Source: a virus
IMG/VR virus record: IMGVR_UViG_3300028412_000004
Span: 1 to 64,000 of that record
DNA length: 64,000 bases
Reading direction: 5' to 3' (one strand)
This document shows positions 50,056-60,306 of this stretch, piece by piece. The number at the start of each line of letters is the position of its first letter. Position 1 is the stretch's first letter. The translations under genes and the position numbers were made by a program. The notes under the pieces are model-generated. The model saw nothing but the letters and a program-made list of their open reading frames with translations. It was not told where the DNA came from and searched no databases.

Positions 50056-53000
50056 ATGAAAGCGGTTGATCTGCTCATAGACTCACTCCTACCAGAGGAG
50101 CTACAAGGCACGGTAAAAGACATGGACTCCAAGTCATTGGATATCCTGATGTCAGCTATCGCCACCAAATACCCGGATAAATACGAAGCTATCTCTAAGG
50201 GTATCGCCGACGCTGGTAGGAATGCCAGCTATCTACAGGGTGAGACTATCACCCTCAACGACATGCGCACGCCGTTCGACAAGTCGAGCATACTGGCTGC
50301 CATGGACAAAGAGCTGGACCGGGTTAGACAGGCTAATCCGGAGACATTTCCCAAGACCCGAGTAAAGGTTTGGGAGAAGTATAATGACATCATGCAGAAT
50401 ATGACGAGTCAGAGTGCTCGTGAGAAGAACAATAATTTAGCCTACAGTGTCGTCTCCGGTGCGCGTGGTAAGCCTGCTCAACTTAAAGCTATGCTGGCTA
50501 CACCAGGCTACTACGCCGATTATAAGGGCGACACCATTCCCCTGTTCGTCCGTAACAGCTTCGGCCAGGGACTACGCCCTGCAGAGTTCCTTGCAGGCAC
50601 TTACGGCGCGCGGACTTCCGTCTTGTCGACAAAGAACTCCACCGCCCGTGGTGGGGATTTCGCAAAGCAGCTTGGGCAGAGTGCCGCTTCCACCATTGTG
50701 ACGATGTTGGATTGCGGTGTTAAAAATGGCATAGATCTGGAGCTGGAAGATAGTTCAATGCGCGGGCGTGTGCTGGCAAGAAGCACCGCAGGGGTGCCGG
50801 CCGGTACCATACTGGACAAGCACGCGCTCGGACAACTTCGTAGAAGTAAATCGGATACGGCCGTAGTGCGATCCCCCTTAACCTGTCAGGCTAGGGAAGG
50901 TGTGTGTGCTAAGTGTGTAGGCCAGTTCCACAACAACAAGCTCCCCTCGGTGGGAGATGCTGTAGGTATTACGGCCGCGCAATCGATCTCCGAACCAGTT
51001 ACGCAAGGCGCTCTGAACTGTTTAGCAGAGAACACCGAAGTTCTCATGGGCGACTTTTCCTATAAAAAAATCCAAGACGTCAGAGTTGGGGACATGGTAA
51101 TGGGGGCGGACGTCGAAGCACACTTATTCCCGGTAAAGGTAACACATACATGGGATCAAGGTTTACAGCCCGTCCAGACGTATGGTTACAAGCTGGGGCA
51201 GACGAAGGATATCCGGGAGGTTGTTTGCACAGAGGAGCACAAAATTTTACAGATTACGACCTACAGTAACGCAAAAGAGGGAAAGTTTAATTTCACCCCC
51301 AGGATACTTAAAGCAGGACGCCCCGCTGGGTTACCTTCCGCCGTATTACCCTCTGGGTTCAAAGAAGGTGTAGGAATTGAGGAGGATTTCGCCACGCTTT
51401 ATGGGTTCCACCTGGGAGACGGCATCCGCTTGAGTCCAGAGTGTTTACAAGCCTCCGTGTGTGTTTCTTGCGCTTGCTCCGAGACAGCAGCCGATCTTAA
51501 AACAGAGATGGCTAAGTTGGGCCTCACGATGAAGAAACGTAAGCGTAGCCACGACTGGGCTGTGTCGGATCTACAGAAAGGAACTAGTCTTGTAGACGCT
51601 AAGGGGCAGTTCGAGAAAGGTTTCCATAATCGTTATAAGCTGCTGCTCCAATCATTAGGGGCTTTGCATGAATGCTACCACAATAAAGTAATAGCACCTG
51701 TGGTTTGGGAGTGGGATAACAAGTCTATCGCCAAAATGATTGCCGGGTTTGTGTCCGCGGACGGATCTGTATACAGAGTCAAGGAATTGACACCAGGTGT
51801 GTCTTTTGGATCTACGGCGCTGTCGATGCTGGAAGAGTTGAAGCGCTTACTTGAATTAAGGTTTGGCATCTACAGCACACAACTCACACGAACGTCCCTA
51901 GCCTCTAAGAGCGAAACAAGGAAGCACGACGGCTGGCAATTCTGTATCACACGCCGAGATCAGCTTAAAAAGTTCAACGAACTCATAGCACCATTTATAC
52001 CAGGCCCTAAAAGAGAAAAACTGAGACAATACCTAGAGGAGGCTCCAAAGTCTCACTACGAGACGTCCACTTTCTATAAAGGCCGCCGTATTTACGCCGA
52101 ACCCAAAGGTATGACGCAGTGCTACGACATAACCGTGGACCACAAGGATCATTTGTTCGTGTTAAGAAATGGCTTAATTGTAAGCAACTCCAAGCACACT
52201 GGCGGTATGGCTTCCGGTAAGCGTGAGTATTCTGGCTTCGACGTCATCAATCAACTCGTCCAATCCCCCGAGGTGTTCCCCGACCGCGCCACCGTCGCAC
52301 ATGAGGCCGGTCGCGTGGAGTCCATCACAGAAGCCCCGCAGGGTGGTTTCTACATTAAACTAAATGGGAAGGACCTATACGTACCCGCTGGTTACGACGT
52401 CACTGCAAAGGTCGGTGATAAGGTGGAGGCTGGCGACCAACTCTCCGACGGTATTGTCGACCCTGAGGACATCATGAAGTTGAGAGGGCTGGGGTCCGGT
52501 CGCCGGTATTATGCCGAGCGTCTTAATAAGGCTTTGACCGATTCAGGTATGGCCGTCGATCGTCGCAACGTGGAGCTCGTATCTAGAGGAGCGTTCGATC
52601 ATGTGAAGATACAGGACGACGAGGGTATGCCAGGCTACCTCCCGGACGACGTAGTTAGTTACAATAAACTCACATCACATGCAGCTCCTGCGAAGGACGC
52701 GAAAGGCATGCGCCCGAGTCAGGCTGTGGGTAAGTTCCTGGCGACGCCAGCGCTGCACTACTCGATAGGTACTAAAATCACACCTCGAATGGCAGATAGG
52801 TTAGAGAAGTCTCACTACGATAGCATCTACACCTCCGATAGGGAGCCTAGTTTTACACCACAGTCAGTACGGCTACGCACTGCTGCGCACAGTAATCCTG
52901 ACTGGCTCGCATCCATGGCCACTTCTTACTTGAAAACTCAGCTAGAGCATGCTGCAATACGGGGAGACGATACCAATGTTAACTCAAACGTGCACTTCGG

Positions 53001-53061
53001 ACCTCGTCTAGCAAGAGGGACAGAGTTCGGCAAGGATGTCGCAACAACAGGTAAATTTTAA
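50056..53061 (+). CDS. rpoC: RNA polymerase beta-prime, C-terminal half, with intein
   Basis: 1001 aa including a 390-aa intein. The extein carries a four-Cys zinc site (Cys220, then Cys277, Cys284, Cys287), SGARGKPAQLKAML, NSFGQGLRPAEFLAGTYGAR and GDAVGITAAQSISEPVTQG. It continues from the 41596 gene. It retains trigger-loop sequence after the intein (SKHTGGM). It completes the catalytic beta-prime part of a phage polymerase. Confidence 0.95.
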   Translation: MKAVDLLIDSLLPEELQGTVKDMDSKSLDILMSAIATKYPDKYEAISKGIADAGRNASYLQGETITLNDMRTPFDKSSILAAMDKELDRVRQANPETFPKTRVKVWEKYNDIMQNMTSQSAREKNNNLAYSVVSGARGKPAQLKAMLATPGYYADYKGDTIPLFVRNSFGQGLRPAEFLAGTYGARTSVLSTKNSTARGGDFAKQLGQSAASTIVTMLDCGVKNGIDLELEDSSMRGRVLARSTAGVPAGTILDKHALGQLRRSKSDTAVVRSPLTCQAREGVCAKCVGQFHNNKLPSVGDAVGITAAQSISEPVTQGALNCLAENTEVLMGDFSYKKIQDVRVGDMVMGADVEAHLFPVKVTHTWDQGLQPVQTYGYKLGQTKDIREVVCTEEHKILQITTYSNAKEGKFNFTPRILKAGRPAGLPSAVLPSGFKEGVGIEEDFATLYGFHLGDGIRLSPECLQASVCVSCACSETAADLKTEMAKLGLTMKKRKRSHDWAVSDLQKGTSLVDAKGQFEKGFHNRYKLLLQSLGALHECYHNKVIAPVVWEWDNKSIAKMIAGFVSADGSVYRVKELTPGVSFGSTALSMLEELKRLLELRFGIYSTQLTRTSLASKSETRKHDGWQFCITRRDQLKKFNELIAPFIPGPKREKLRQYLEEAPKSHYETSTFYKGRRIYAEPKGMTQCYDITVDHKDHLFVLRNGLIVSNSKHTGGMASGKREYSGFDVINQLVQSPEVFPDRATVAHEAGRVESITEAPQGGFYIKLNGKDLYVPAGYDVTAKVGDKVEAGDQLSDGIVDPEDIMKLRGLGSGRRYYAERLNKALTDSGMAVDRRNVELVSRGAFDHVKIQDDEGMPGYLPDDVVSYNKLTSHAAPAKDAKGMRPSQAVGKFLATPALHYSIGTKITPRMADRLEKSHYDSIYTSDREPSFTPQSVRLRTAAHSNPDWLASMATSYLKTQLEHAAIRGDDTNVNSNVHFGPRLARGTEFGKDVATTGKF
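51019..52188 (+). other. Intein in RNA polymerase beta-prime, 390 aa
   Basis: Starts at Cys322 (CLAENTEVLMGDF) and ends LRNGLIVSN before Ser712. LAGLIDADG-type motifs YGFHLGDGI and IAGFVSADGS are present. It lies between Asn321 and Ser712, immediately before the trigger-loop His (SKHTGG), equivalent to E. coli His936. Removal is needed for an active polymerase, so splicing is essential if the gene is used. Confidence 0.92.
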
Positions 53062-53073
53062 TAAAGAAAACAC

Positions 53074-54226
53074 TATGAAAAACACTATGAAAAACACTGA
53101 ACTACTCACCTCGTCATTTTCTAGCGCCCCCGCTAAATCTGCTGCTGCTTTTGATGCTGCTACTGCTGCTACTGCTCTTGCTTCTGCCCCTCTAATTGGT
53201 GCAGCTGTTGGCGGGTCTTCTGGCCTTTTAAATGGTCTAATTAACGCACGCCCCGGACGCGTTGCGCAGGATAGTGCTTACGAGACAACTTATGGAACTG
53301 GTACCGGGCTAGGTGCAGGACTGGGTGTACTTGGCGGCGGCAGTCTTGCGGCGGGCCTGACGCACGGTGTAGATAGCAAGGCGCTTCGCGCATTACTTAT
53401 AAGTCTCGGTGTTGTTGGCGGTGGTGTTGGTGGGGCTGGGCTAGGAGCTAAATTAACTGATCTTGCCGTCGCTCGTGACTCGGCCAAGCTAGAGGAACGC
53501 AGGCGTCGCAGGGAAGAGAAGAAGGCATCCAATCAAGAACTACTCGCCGCATCCTTCGTCGTGAAAGAAGCCATGGAGAAGGAGGCATCTCTCGGCAAGC
53601 TGGGACTTTCAGCAGGTAAGGCCCTCTTGAGTGGAGGCGCTAACAAGCTACTATCCGGCGCAGCTAAGACGTGGTCTTTGCCTATGCGATTTATCGGAAG
53701 AGGTATGGGGCCTAAGAGTACAATAGGTAAGGCACTCGATGGAGCAGGCCGGCGCGTCGCTACCGTCGGAGCTAAAGCAACGCGGCGAGCCAGGCATGCT
53801 GAGAATGCGTTCGCTAAAGACGTAGCAAAAAATACTGCGGAAGATGCTGCCAAGAAGGTGGTAAGGCGTCGTGCGCAGAAGGCTATGGGGTATGGAACAG
53901 GTGCAGCAGGTCTGGCGGGTCTTGTAACAGCCCCAGCAGTAGCCGGCGCCACAGGTATACCAGGAGTTGGAGCAGCGACAAACCTTGCCGCCTTCGGCCC
54001 TATGTGGTATGGCGCAGGGAAAGCCTTAGATATAGGCCGTAACGTAAAGCAGCGAGGCGCTCAGCAAGCAACAGGCGCTTTGCTGAATCAGATGCAGAAC
54101 GCTTCGTTTATGGATCGTATGGGTTACCTGATGGCACCTGGAGCAGCTACCGGCAAGGTCCGAGGTATGGCAAACCAATACCTACCAGGATTCGAAAAAT
54201 ATTACAACCAAACATACGGCGGCTAA
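53074..54226 (+). CDS. Glycine-zipper membrane/virion protein, about 384 aa
   Basis: The ATG at 53074 or 53086 follows the polymerase stop. It has glycine-zipper hydrophobic segments (GTGLGAGLGVLGGGSLAAGL; ISLGVVGGGVGGAGLGA), a basic coiled coil (KLEERRRRREEKKAS) and a KSAAAFD motif. Possibly an ejection or membrane-pore virion protein. Confidence 0.55.
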
Positions 54227-54270
54227 GTTAAGCATTGCCGACAAGCTTACACTAGTATTAAACATTGAAT

Positions 54271-56505
54271 ATGGATACTCTAACTCACGACTGGAAAAAG
54301 AAAGCAGCTGCAGCTTCTAGTGCAGCAGATTCCGAAGCGATCGAAAAAGCTTTCATGGATCAAGCCTACACCTTCGTAGCCAACAAGGCTGGAGATTTGA
54401 TGACAGACCCATACAGACTCGGGTTCGAGGTCGTCTACAAGAACGACGACAACACCCGGATGGTCGGTATATTTGCCTTCCGTATCGATGATGAACTGCT
54501 CTACGTTCCTTGCTTCTTCCTGTCGGGAGAGATCAAAGGCACTGACCTACTTTACCGCCATGACTCCAAGAAGTTCGTCCCGCTCAACCGGGATTGGGTT
54601 GCGTTCCTTTTAGAAAAGTCCGAGGCTTTCGAAGGGAAAGGTATCGACAAGGACCATCTACGTAAGATGCCTACGGATGTTAACCTGCGAGAGCTTGCAT
54701 CGCCGCCTTCCCGAGGCGGACGTGGTATTGGAAAATACGCCTCTGTTGAGGAAAAGCCTACCTTTAAGGATCTAGAGAAAATGGCCGGCGCGCACGTCGA
54801 AGCTTTCAAACCTGTGTTGAAGTCATTCCTGCAAGAGAATGGTATGGAGGCTTTCGACAAGCTTGCAGGTTGGATCGGGGAAAGTCCCCGCTTCACTAAA
54901 ACTCTACTCGAAAACGTAGCTGAGAGCGAGTTCCTACTCGACGATCTCGACTATCCTGTCAAAGAAGCTGCAGCAAAGTCAGGCAGCCTTCGCCTTATTA
55001 CCGGAGCTATCCCAGAGGAAGGGATCAAGTCGGCGTCCGAGGCTGAAGATTTCTTCAAGCGAGGCTTCGCCTTACTGGACGATCGCAGTAAAGATCTTTC
55101 CGTCATCACACAAGACGACACCGAGCAGTTCCAGGGTATCAGCGAAGCTGGTATCTACGACATCATCATGGGGGACGGATCTCTTGAGGAAGCCCTCGTC
55201 ACTAACGGCGAGTGTGTCGCCTTCCCGAGTCGGACGAGTCTATGCCCATCCAGTAACTACGAACCGGGATGCTATGCCAATGAGGTTAATGAAAGTGTTG
55301 TGGTTCTGCGTAAATCCAAGGAGTCTGGAGTACACTCTGAGGTGGTGGGTATTCAAAAGAAGGACATGCATACCACCCTCGCAGACGAGGACATGCTCAA
55401 AAAGACCATGTCCAGCGGAAAGACCTACCGTATTTTCGACACCAAGTCTGGTGCGCTTACAGACCCTATCTACTGTAAGGAATCCAAAACTAAGAATGGC
55501 ATCAAGTGCTACTCTGTATGCACTAGTTACGAGCAACCCTGGACTTTAAAGGTAAATCCTGATTATGATGGGTTCGACTTAGAGGCTTGTGTAATTGGCG
55601 GTAACAACCGGTTTGTGGAAATCGCCGCCAAAATCTCTGCTGTAGAACACTCACCGCAAGACGAAGTCAGGATCGATGTAAAGCCTACGCAGAACGTTGG
55701 TAATATGAAACACTTACTGTTCCGTATCTCGGAGGCGGGATATAAGAGAGCTTGCGTTGTTCGGACTTCGGAAGATTTCTACCGTATACACACCGGATCC
55801 AAATACCTCGCGGAAGAAGTAGGATTCAAATCTGCATGTGTTGGGCTGGCCAAAGGCTTAGCTATTCCAGGTGAGCAGGCTTTGGCTATTATGGACAAGG
55901 TCGCTGCCGATGGTAAGTTTGCATTCTTTATCCAACCTTGTGGGACTAAAGAAGCCTCTGTCATCCGTACTTTAAATGAACCCGCTTTCGAGAATACCTA
56001 CGATAATGACTTTGGTGTGGAGGTTGAGCCTGTGCAGCAATACACCGTTGATACTGAGGCAGACTTTGAGGACGTACCAGAGCAACGTGTGGGCGATGCT
56101 ATGGATCCAAGAGTGCCTGGCGGAATCCCTGGTAATGGAGACAGCGTCCCTATGGATGTCCTCCGATCGGCACCTCCGGAGGCTCTGGCGCAGTATGCAA
56201 AAATGCATAATCTTCCCAATGTGTTCGAGCACGGACTCGTAGGTTCACTTGTAAAGACCTACGACAGTGTCGCCATGATCGATAAATACGTACCTGAGAT
56301 TGAATCAGCTCTCGACAGTATCGGACGCATCCTATTCCTCTTCTGGTGGAAGCCGGGTGATTTCCAGGAAGCCTACGGCGTCGACGATATGACCAATCTT
56401 GAGCATGAGTTACTTTCCAACTTCAAGTCTGTTGGAGAACTCACACTGGACTTGATCAAACGCTCTAAGAAGCACACCAGGGGCACACCACCACTGCCCA
56501 GTTGA
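54271..56505 (+). CDS. Large putative structural protein, 744 aa
   Basis: ATG 54271 (MDTLTHDWKKK) rather than TTG 54265. An N-terminal domain with FEVVYKNDDNTRMVGIF, a long helical part, KSASEAE and FKSACVG motifs, and a C-terminal coiled part. No family recognised; by position between the polymerase and head genes it is probably a virion component. Confidence 0.6.
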   Translation: MDTLTHDWKKKAAAASSAADSEAIEKAFMDQAYTFVANKAGDLMTDPYRLGFEVVYKNDDNTRMVGIFAFRIDDELLYVPCFFLSGEIKGTDLLYRHDSKKFVPLNRDWVAFLLEKSEAFEGKGIDKDHLRKMPTDVNLRELASPPSRGGRGIGKYASVEEKPTFKDLEKMAGAHVEAFKPVLKSFLQENGMEAFDKLAGWIGESPRFTKTLLENVAESEFLLDDLDYPVKEAAAKSGSLRLITGAIPEEGIKSASEAEDFFKRGFALLDDRSKDLSVITQDDTEQFQGISEAGIYDIIMGDGSLEEALVTNGECVAFPSRTSLCPSSNYEPGCYANEVNESVVVLRKSKESGVHSEVVGIQKKDMHTTLADEDMLKKTMSSGKTYRIFDTKSGALTDPIYCKESKTKNGIKCYSVCTSYEQPWTLKVNPDYDGFDLEACVIGGNNRFVEIAAKISAVEHSPQDEVRIDVKPTQNVGNMKHLLFRISEAGYKRACVVRTSEDFYRIHTGSKYLAEEVGFKSACVGLAKGLAIPGEQALAIMDKVAADGKFAFFIQPCGTKEASVIRTLNEPAFENTYDNDFGVEVEPVQQYTVDTEADFEDVPEQRVGDAMDPRVPGGIPGNGDSVPMDVLRSAPPEALAQYAKMHNLPNVFEHGLVGSLVKTYDSVAMIDKYVPEIESALDSIGRILFLFWWKPGDFQEAYGVDDMTNLEHELLSNFKSVGELTLDLIKRSKKHTRGTPPLPS

Positions 56506-56508
56506 GTT

Positions 56509-57435
56509 ATGAATGCTACGCGTATTAAACAACTGGCTTGGTATCTGCCGGACGGAGACACAAATCCTCTCCGCAGAACCCAGTTCAAAGAAAATGAAAA
56601 CATCCCAGAGTGGTTGGAGGGTGACGTGTTGCATTTCACAGCCTGCTACTCCGATTTAAAGTTCGGATGGACACTCGTAAGATCCCTGGCTTCTCGCGGC
56701 GCTCCGATGCCTTGCATCGTAGACGGTGATGATACGGTCCTCTGGAGAGCGTACTACCACCTAAACGGTTTCCATGATAGCATTATAGCGTCTGCCATGC
56801 AGTTAACGACAACTGCTATGGAGCAGACCCGAATGTCTCTGGAAGCAGCCCTACTCACCTCGCAAGGTGTGGACGATAAAGAAAGCTGGCTGCAGGTAGT
56901 TTGCAAAGAGCATACACTTTCCAGGGACGTGGTGATTGCTTACGAGAAGCTTTTCTTCAACATACTCGATCGCCTCGGCGATGAGAAATTTATACGCCAG
57001 ACCGTATACCCGGGATCAAGGATGGTGGAGATGATGGAGAATTACATTCAAAACGAAGGTATTGGATCCATCATGCGCCGCACTGGTTATAACAACGGCC
57101 TCAGCGATCTGATGTATCTCATGGGCGACCGTCGCAACCCCTTGAACAACTCAGACAGCAGACAGTCTGCTGCTATGCTGGAAAAGACCATGATGGTTAA
57201 CGGACTTTACCTTGCCCGAAACGGCTGGTTGAACCAAATGCAAAACTCCGCAGGACTTATGCACTCAAGACAGCTCATGCAGGCGGCCAAAGCCGGCGGC
57301 GAGTCTGATCAACCTGTATCGCCCATCTCATCGCTTGGTGATATTCTTATAGGAGAGATCCAAACCATGCACGAGAAAGAGAGTGGAGAACGTGCAATAC
57401 TATCTCGAAATGTTATGCGGCCCGAGAATACTTAA
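56509..57435 (+). CDS. Unrecognised late protein, 308 aa
   Basis: WLEGDVLHFTACYSDLKFGWT and YLMGDRRNPLNNSDSRQSAAM are distinctive. It is helical and has a moderate charge. It begins three bases after the previous stop. Head or tail protein by position only. Confidence 0.5.
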   Translation: MNATRIKQLAWYLPDGDTNPLRRTQFKENENIPEWLEGDVLHFTACYSDLKFGWTLVRSLASRGAPMPCIVDGDDTVLWRAYYHLNGFHDSIIASAMQLTTTAMEQTRMSLEAALLTSQGVDDKESWLQVVCKEHTLSRDVVIAYEKLFFNILDRLGDEKFIRQTVYPGSRMVEMMENYIQNEGIGSIMRRTGYNNGLSDLMYLMGDRRNPLNNSDSRQSAAMLEKTMMVNGLYLARNGWLNQMQNSAGLMHSRQLMQAAKAGGESDQPVSPISSLGDILIGEIQTMHEKESGERAILSRNVMRPENT

Positions 57436-57486
57436 CTGCGGCAATACAAGCTTGATATAATATTACTTTCACACTTTAATGCCATT

Positions 57487-59010
57487 ATGAATCAGCAAGA
57501 AGCCATCGGTTATATACAGGATATTCTTCCCCAGATCTCTCACAGCTCAGAAGCTGAGGATGTTCTACTAAAGTTCGCACACGCTAAGAACTTAGCACCT
57601 GCGCAAGTAGAAAGGCTTGGACAAGTCTTCAACAACGCCAAAACGCTCACATTCCTCGAGAAATCGGCGAACAGAGGAGGATCGTTCCCGGTGATAGATA
57701 CAGAGAACCTCGTAGCACGCTATACTGACCTTCCAACTAAACGCAGCATTCAGCAACCAGGCCGTAGTGCTGAGGTGAGCGAGTGGTGTGGTGACGACCT
57801 TTCAAAGTCGGCTTCAGAATACGAGGAGCTTTCCTCTTTCCCCTCGCTGGAAGCGTTGCAAAGCTCCGAGCCTCGCTTCGTTGGAGAGCCTGATGCGTGC
57901 ACAAGTAAAGAAGCGTCCGAATTGGAGGAGCGTATACAATTCTTCCGCAAGCATGCGGCTCATGCTTGTATGCGTATCGACGAAGAATTCCTCGACATGT
58001 TTGAAGACGAGCAAAGAGATATCATCCGGGATAAGGTTGCTTCCATAGTAGACTCTGGGCGTTCTTCGACTCTTGACTTTAAGTCTGCCATCAAAGCAGC
58101 TGCCTACTTACTGGGACCAGAAACCTACGGGGAAGTCCAAGGTATTTTGAAAAGCGCTTCCAACGGCCGGTTAAATGCTGTTGATATGGACTTCAAGCAA
58201 CTTGACGAGGAATACGCGTTCAACCCAGAAGCCCGGCAAACGGAGGAAGTGGTTGATCTGCACGACAAACTGGCATCCATTCTTCATTCTTACGATCTGC
58301 TAAGAATCGCCCGTGAAGAACGTGAAAGTATCATAGGAGAAAAAAGCGCCGCCGTCGCCACTGGTTACGGCGATACTGCGCAGCAAAGTAAAGCTAAGAT
58401 GCATTACAACCAGTCTACACACAGTCCTCAAAGCTCCAGTAAGACGACTAAAAGTAACCCAAAAGGTAAACCACGTGGCACCCCGTCCAGCCGCGGTAAT
58501 GGTGGCAATGGTGGTGGTGGCAATGGTGGTGGTGGCAATGGTGGTGATGACAAGGACAAGAAGGACAAGAAGGATAACAAAAAAAACACCGCAGACGAAA
58601 TCCTTGAATCTCTAGTCGGTGTCATGAACCCCTCGAATGTAAACAGTAAAGTTAAAGAACTCATCAACGATTTTAAATCGCCGAACAAGAGTCAGTATGC
58701 CGTAGACACCGCGTTATCAGACTCTGCAGCCCACGTGGCTCTGACCAAAGCTCTACGAGATCCGATTGTATCGGAGGCGGATCCAGAAACAGTCGTTTCG
58801 TTGTTTAACTCTATGCGTGCTGCTAACCCTGCGTTCGTGGAGGACCCAAACAATCTTGTTATGGCACTGCGTGAAGCGGTGCAGTATGACTCCATCCCGA
58901 TTCACACACTTAAGGAGTTGCTGGACATGAGCCTGTCACAGGCTAAGATTAAAGATCTTAACGACAAGGCATATCAATCTAACTACGGAAACGTTCCACG
59001 TAAGGCATGA
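57487..59010 (+). CDS. Late protein with KSA motifs and Gly-Asn linker, 507 aa
   Basis: Four KSA-type motifs (LEKSANRGG, LSKSASEYE, ILKSASNG, GEKSAAVATG) punctuate helical segments. Around residue 340 it has a Gly/Asn linker (GNGGNGGGGNGG) and a Lys/Asp-rich stretch (KKDKKDNKKN). The C-terminal ~140 residues form a compact helical domain. Likely a structural or scaffold protein. Confidence 0.6.
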   Translation: MNQQEAIGYIQDILPQISHSSEAEDVLLKFAHAKNLAPAQVERLGQVFNNAKTLTFLEKSANRGGSFPVIDTENLVARYTDLPTKRSIQQPGRSAEVSEWCGDDLSKSASEYEELSSFPSLEALQSSEPRFVGEPDACTSKEASELEERIQFFRKHAAHACMRIDEEFLDMFEDEQRDIIRDKVASIVDSGRSSTLDFKSAIKAAAYLLGPETYGEVQGILKSASNGRLNAVDMDFKQLDEEYAFNPEARQTEEVVDLHDKLASILHSYDLLRIAREERESIIGEKSAAVATGYGDTAQQSKAKMHYNQSTHSPQSSSKTTKSNPKGKPRGTPSSRGNGGNGGGGNGGGGNGGDDKDKKDKKDNKKNTADEILESLVGVMNPSNVNSKVKELINDFKSPNKSQYAVDTALSDSAAHVALTKALRDPIVSEADPETVVSLFNSMRAANPAFVEDPNNLVMALREAVQYDSIPIHTLKELLDMSLSQAKIKDLNDKAYQSNYGNVPRKA

Positions 59011-59396
59011 AGTTGAGTAAGACTATACGTTTTTACAACAACGCCTACCACGTGATCTTAAAGATTCAGTGGTCTGGCGATAGCCTGAGCGAAAAAGAAA
59101 AAGAGGTGTTTGAAGCCGGCGCAGAGGTAGAACTGGACGTAGGTGGGTGTTTTGAATCAGAAAGGCCTGATGTTGATTTCTGTATACCTGCAGACATACG
59201 CAAGTTCCCTTTCAAAGCAGAGATACGTCAAGTATTTGGAGGCTCGGATGATTGCTCCCTTGAAAGAGCCAACCTTAAGGCTATAGTTTACTTCACACAA
59301 CTGAGAGATCGGATAGTTAACGCACGTGACAGACTGATCGCAGAACACTCCAGACAAACTCAAAATTCAAAAGAAGCCTATTATGACAAATACTGA
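59007..59396 (+). CDS. Small late protein, 129 aa
   Basis: Overlaps the previous stop as ATGA. Contains SLSEKEKEVFEAGAEVELDVGG and a few cysteines. Not recognised. It overlaps the next gene start. Confidence 0.5.
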   Translation: MKLSKTIRFYNNAYHVILKIQWSGDSLSEKEKEVFEAGAEVELDVGGCFESERPDVDFCIPADIRKFPFKAEIRQVFGGSDDCSLERANLKAIVYFTQLRDRIVNARDRLIAEHSRQTQNSKEAYYDKY

Positions 59397-60300
59397 GATG
59401 CAGAAGGAAGCCTTTGCTGATAGGATCAGCGATCTTACAGACACCGCAAAAGATAAGCTGGGGGAAGTCGGGACACGTATGGGGGACTTGGATCCTAAAA
59501 TACTAACAGCCCTTCTTGCAAGCGGCGCTGGTGCAGGCCTTCTAGGTGGCTACCTAACTTCACGTGGACGTGAGCGTCGTGGTGAATCTTCAGGAGCCCG
59601 GCGTCGGCGCATTCTACGCAACGCGCTGCTGACGGCTGGCGCTGGCGCTGGCGCTGCTGGGTTGGGTATGTATGGCCTTAACCAGTTAAATACTGCACTC
59701 CCTGAAGGCGATGAGGATCCTGCAAGTAAGTTCTTCACCTCTAACCTTATGCGCGGCGGTTACGGTTACACCGGTTACCAGCTCGGTGACATGATGTCTG
59801 GTATGGGAGCGCAGGGTTCGCGCGCAAAAACTATTTTAGGTAATGGAGGATTTGCTGGATATGAATCACGCATGTCCAACTCCGCAGCGCGTAACCAACT
59901 ACGCTCACTTGCTGGAACTACCAACAAAACCGACCTGGCAAGGCTTACGCGGGCCGGAGACAAGGCGCTAATGCGTGCAGGCTTGGATCCTACTAAGGTG
60001 CAAATGAAAGGATTAACTCCAGAAGAAGCATTCCCTTGGCTCTTAGGCAAGACTAAGGATGTGCGCGGTCGTATTGGAGCTTCTCCCCTAGGACAAACAA
60101 TTTCTAACACCGCAAAAAAAATCCCTGGGGTGAGTAAGGTGCCTAAAACGCTCGGCGGTCTTAGAGGTGTCGCCAACGCGGCCGGTGGTAGAAAGGCAGG
60201 ACTTGGAGTAGCTCTAGCAGGTTTGTTACTACCGGAAGTCCTCGGCACTGCTAAATCCTTGGGAGGTTTAGCAACGTCTAACCCTTTTAAAGGAGAGTAA
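59383..60300 (+). CDS. Glycine-rich membrane/virion protein, 305 aa
   Basis: Two hydrophobic segments (LLASGAGAGLLGGYLTS; LTAGAGAGAAGLGMYGL), a basic arginine stretch (RGRERRGESSGARRRR) and a glycine-rich C-terminus. Its AGLGMYGL resembles part of the protein at 34793. Possibly an inner-core or ejection protein. Confidence 0.55.
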   Translation: MTNTEMQKEAFADRISDLTDTAKDKLGEVGTRMGDLDPKILTALLASGAGAGLLGGYLTSRGRERRGESSGARRRRILRNALLTAGAGAGAAGLGMYGLNQLNTALPEGDEDPASKFFTSNLMRGGYGYTGYQLGDMMSGMGAQGSRAKTILGNGGFAGYESRMSNSAARNQLRSLAGTTNKTDLARLTRAGDKALMRAGLDPTKVQMKGLTPEEAFPWLLGKTKDVRGRIGASPLGQTISNTAKKIPGVSKVPKTLGGLRGVANAAGGRKAGLGVALAGLLLPEVLGTAKSLGGLATSNPFKGE

Positions 60301-60306
60301 AGCATT

